From Roseiarcus sp. (lineage in GTDB: Bacteria > Pseudomonadota > Alphaproteobacteria > Rhizobiales > Beijerinckiaceae): a stretch of DNA of 7,738 nt. Location: NCBI GenBank assembly GCA_030153205.1, contig JASLHV010000001.1:1-7738 (forward strand), read 5' to 3'. Positions 6,391 to 7,738 of the stretch are shown piece after piece. Position 1 is the stretch's first letter, and each line of letters opens with the position of its first letter. A program made the translations under genes and the position numbers. The notes under the pieces are model-generated. The model saw only the letters and a program-made list of their open reading frames with translations, did no database searches and had not been told where the DNA came from.

Positions 6391-6483
6391 CGTCAGTATG
6401 AGCGAAGCGAAGCAATCCATACTGCGATGGGCTTACCGCAAGGCGGCATGGATTGCTTCGTCGCTTCGCTCCTCGTAATGACG
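6391..6483 (+). repeat. Palindromic (REP-like) element between convergent genes
   Basis: Inverted copies of a GAGCGAAGCGAAGCAATCCAT-type unit occupy 6400-6420 and, reversed, 6448-6471; the right copy has three extra bases. The loop is 6421-6447. The outer ends CGTCA (6391-6395) and TGACG (6479-6483) also pair. An internal alternative hairpin joins CAGTATG (6394-6400) to CATACTG (6418-6424). This belongs to a family common in alphaproteobacterial intergenic DNA (recalled). The 135-base gap 6363-6497 holds nothing else I can support. Between two convergent genes it may act as a two-way terminator or 3'-end stabiliser, but there is no U-tract, so ordinary intrinsic termination is not shown. Confidence 0.85.
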
Positions 6484-6497
6484 CGAAGGCAATCTCG

Positions 6498-7550
6498 TCA
6501 GATCAAACGACGGGTTACGTCGATCAAACGGCTGCATTCCTCTTCCGTTCCGACTGTAATGCGCAAGTAATCATCGATACGCGGCTTTTGGAAATGTCGT
6601 ACCAGAATGCCCTGCTCCCGAAGGTTGGCGGCGAGATCTGCGCCGCGATGGCTTGGGTGACGCGCGAATACGAAATTCGCCATGGATGGTAGAACTTCGA
6701 AGCCCAGTTCAGAAAGCGCTTGGGCTAGCCATTCGCGGTTCGCAATAATGCGTTGGCGAGTCGCTCGAAACCACGCGTCGTCCTTTATGGCCGCGACCGC
6801 GCCGGCAAGAGCGAGGCAATCAAGCGGATACGAGTTGAAGCTATCCTTCACTCGTTCCAGCGCTTCGATCAAAGGTCTTTGGCCGATGGCGAAGCCAACT
6901 CTTAGTCCAGCCAACGCCCGCGATTTGGAGAGGGTCTGGATGATAAGCAGATTGTCGTGGCGTGCGACGAGCGGCACGACGCTCTCGGCGCCGAAGTCGA
7001 CGTAAGCCTCGTCGACCACCACTAGTTGGTCGGGATGTTGGGTCAGTAGCGCTTCGATGACTTCCCCCGGCAGTCCAATGCCGGTCGGAGCGTTCGGATT
7101 AGGCAGAATGATGGCGCTGCAAGGCCGGCGAAAGTCGGCGATCTGCACCCTCATTGCGGCGTCGAGAGGGATCTCCTCGTAACGAATTCCATATAAGCGG
7201 CAATAGACCGGGTAGAAATTGTAGGTGATGTCGGGGAATAGAAGCGGGGCATTATGCTTCAGGAGCGCCTGGAAAGTATGGGCCAGAACTTCATCTGAGC
7301 CGTTGCCAACGAATACCTGCTCGGGCGCTACATTGTAGCGGGTGGCGACCGTCTCGCGTAGCAAGGAGGCAAGTGGATCGGGGTAGAGATGCAGACGGTC
7401 CATTACGGCAGCGATCGCAGCCGGGACGAGAGGCGAAGGACCGTAAGGGTTTTCGTTTGTATTGAGCTTGATGACGCCATCCAGCTTTGGCTGCTCGCCG
7501 GGGACGTAGGGCGAGAGGTTGTGGACGACTGAACTCCAGAAACGGCTCAT
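6498..7550 (-). CDS. hisC: Histidinol-phosphate aminotransferase (HisC)
   Basis: This PLP-dependent fold-type I aminotransferase exchanges the amino group between histidinol phosphate/imidazole-acetol phosphate and glutamate/2-oxoglutarate in histidine synthesis. The 350 residues are full length. Visible features: VIKLNTNENPYGPSP (26-40), the GNGSDE cofactor-phosphate block (82-87), NPNAPTG (151-157), VVVDEAYVDF (177-186) with D180 for the pyridine nitrogen, the Schiff-base K209 in TLSKSRALAGLRVG, and the C-terminal R330 in YLRITVG. The N-terminus SRFWSSVV..LSPYVPGEQP is a subclass I associate with beta/gammaproteobacterial HisC. The gene is convergent with the catabolic operon, and no other his gene is present. 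Sampled 60-base stretches are about 48-53% GC against 58-73% in the operon, suggesting a different origin. Its start codon touches the large inverted repeat, and the ribosome site is weak (GGG about 11 bases upstream). A related substrate such as an aromatic amino acid cannot be excluded. Confidence 0.9.
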   Translation of the reverse strand: MSRFWSSVVHNLSPYVPGEQPKLDGVIKLNTNENPYGPSPLVPAAIAAVMDRLHLYPDPLASLLRETVATRYNVAPEQVFVGNGSDEVLAHTFQALLKHNAPLLFPDITYNFYPVYCRLYGIRYEEIPLDAAMRVQIADFRRPCSAIILPNPNAPTGIGLPGEVIEALLTQHPDQLVVVDEAYVDFGAESVVPLVARHDNLLIIQTLSKSRALAGLRVGFAIGQRPLIEALERVKDSFNSYPLDCLALAGAVAAIKDDAWFRATRQRIIANREWLAQALSELGFEVLPSMANFVFARHPSHRGADLAANLREQGILVRHFQKPRIDDYLRITVGTEEECSRLIDVTRRLI

Positions 7551-7738
7551 GCTTTAAAACCCGATTTTTGAGCGTTAAATAGCATTGCTGGCTCTGGATC
7601 CACATTGATATTTCAAATCGTACTTCTGCGTTATTGCGAGCGAAGCGAAGCAATAACGCAGAAGTACGATTTGAAATATCAATGTGGATCCAGAGCCAGC
7701 AATGCTATTTAACGCTCAAAAATCGGGTTTTAAAGCAT
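7549..7738 (+). repeat. Perfect inverted repeat, 89-bp arms, 12-base loop, at window end
   Basis: Bases 7549-7637 are the exact reverse complement of 7650-7738, with no mismatch found on base-by-base comparison. The loop is GAGCGAAGCGAA (7638-7649). The centre, ATTGC-loop-GCAAT, is a copy of the unit in the 6391-6483 repeat. The left arm begins inside the hisC start codon; the right arm is the last sequence in the window, so the true arms may be longer. It contains no gene of its own. It is either a fold-back inverted duplication or an assembly/library artefact. Confidence 0.95.

Noticed and set aside
7550..7640. Promoter for hisC in the left arm of the palindrome
   Set aside because: A TTGAAA hexamer is present on the minus strand, but no -10 box lies at a suitable distance.
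7291..7653. 120-codon minus-strand open frame crossing the hisC start and palindrome
   Set aside because: It is out of frame with hisC and its N-terminal part is translated repeat sequence.

Overview
The window looks like chromosomal DNA from a GC-rich alphaproteobacterium, probably order Hyphomicrobiales (Rhizobiales; Bradyrhizobium, Beijerinckiaceae or Methylocystaceae-like). This rests on GC-rich coding, protein resemblance to rhizobial enzymes, and two palindromic intergenic repeat families of a style common in that order. Genus-level assignment is not possible from this sequence.

Positions 1-6362 hold one rightward gene cluster that reads as a catabolic operon for cyanuric acid or a related cyclic ureide. 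In order: the last 15 codons of an unknown upstream gene; a ring-opening amidohydrolase of the cyanuric acid hydrolase/barbiturase family (AtzD-like); a double-domain ABC-transporter ATPase of the BMP/simple-sugar type; an isochorismatase-fold biuret amidohydrolase (BiuH-like); a palindromic repeat pair in the only sizeable gap (3387-3602); then AtzG-like, AtzE-like, a 5-formyltetrahydrofolate cyclo-ligase-like protein and AtzH-like. Most junctions are 4-bp ATGA overlaps or gaps of 11-13 bp, so translation is probably coupled.

The proposed pathway is as follows. The ABC system imports the ring compound. The AtzD-like enzyme opens it to 1-carboxybiuret. One branch is spontaneous decarboxylation to biuret followed by BiuH. 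The other branch is AtzE-AtzG deamination to 1,3-dicarboxyurea followed by AtzH. Both give allophanate. No allophanate hydrolase (AtzF/TrzF) is in the window. The role of the cyclo-ligase-like protein is unknown and is the most interesting biochemical loose end. A barbiturate- or oxalurate-type substrate remains possible because AtzG/E/H are homologous to HpxX/Y/Z.

Positions 6363-7550 hold a second repeat element and then hisC (histidinol-phosphate aminotransferase) on the minus strand, convergent with the operon and visibly lower in GC. Positions 7549-7738 are a perfect inverted repeat with 89-bp arms around a 12-base loop, running to the last base of the window. It is either a recent fold-back inverted duplication at a short repeat or an assembly/library artefact at a contig end. 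No tRNA, rRNA, CRISPR array, transposase or integrase was seen.
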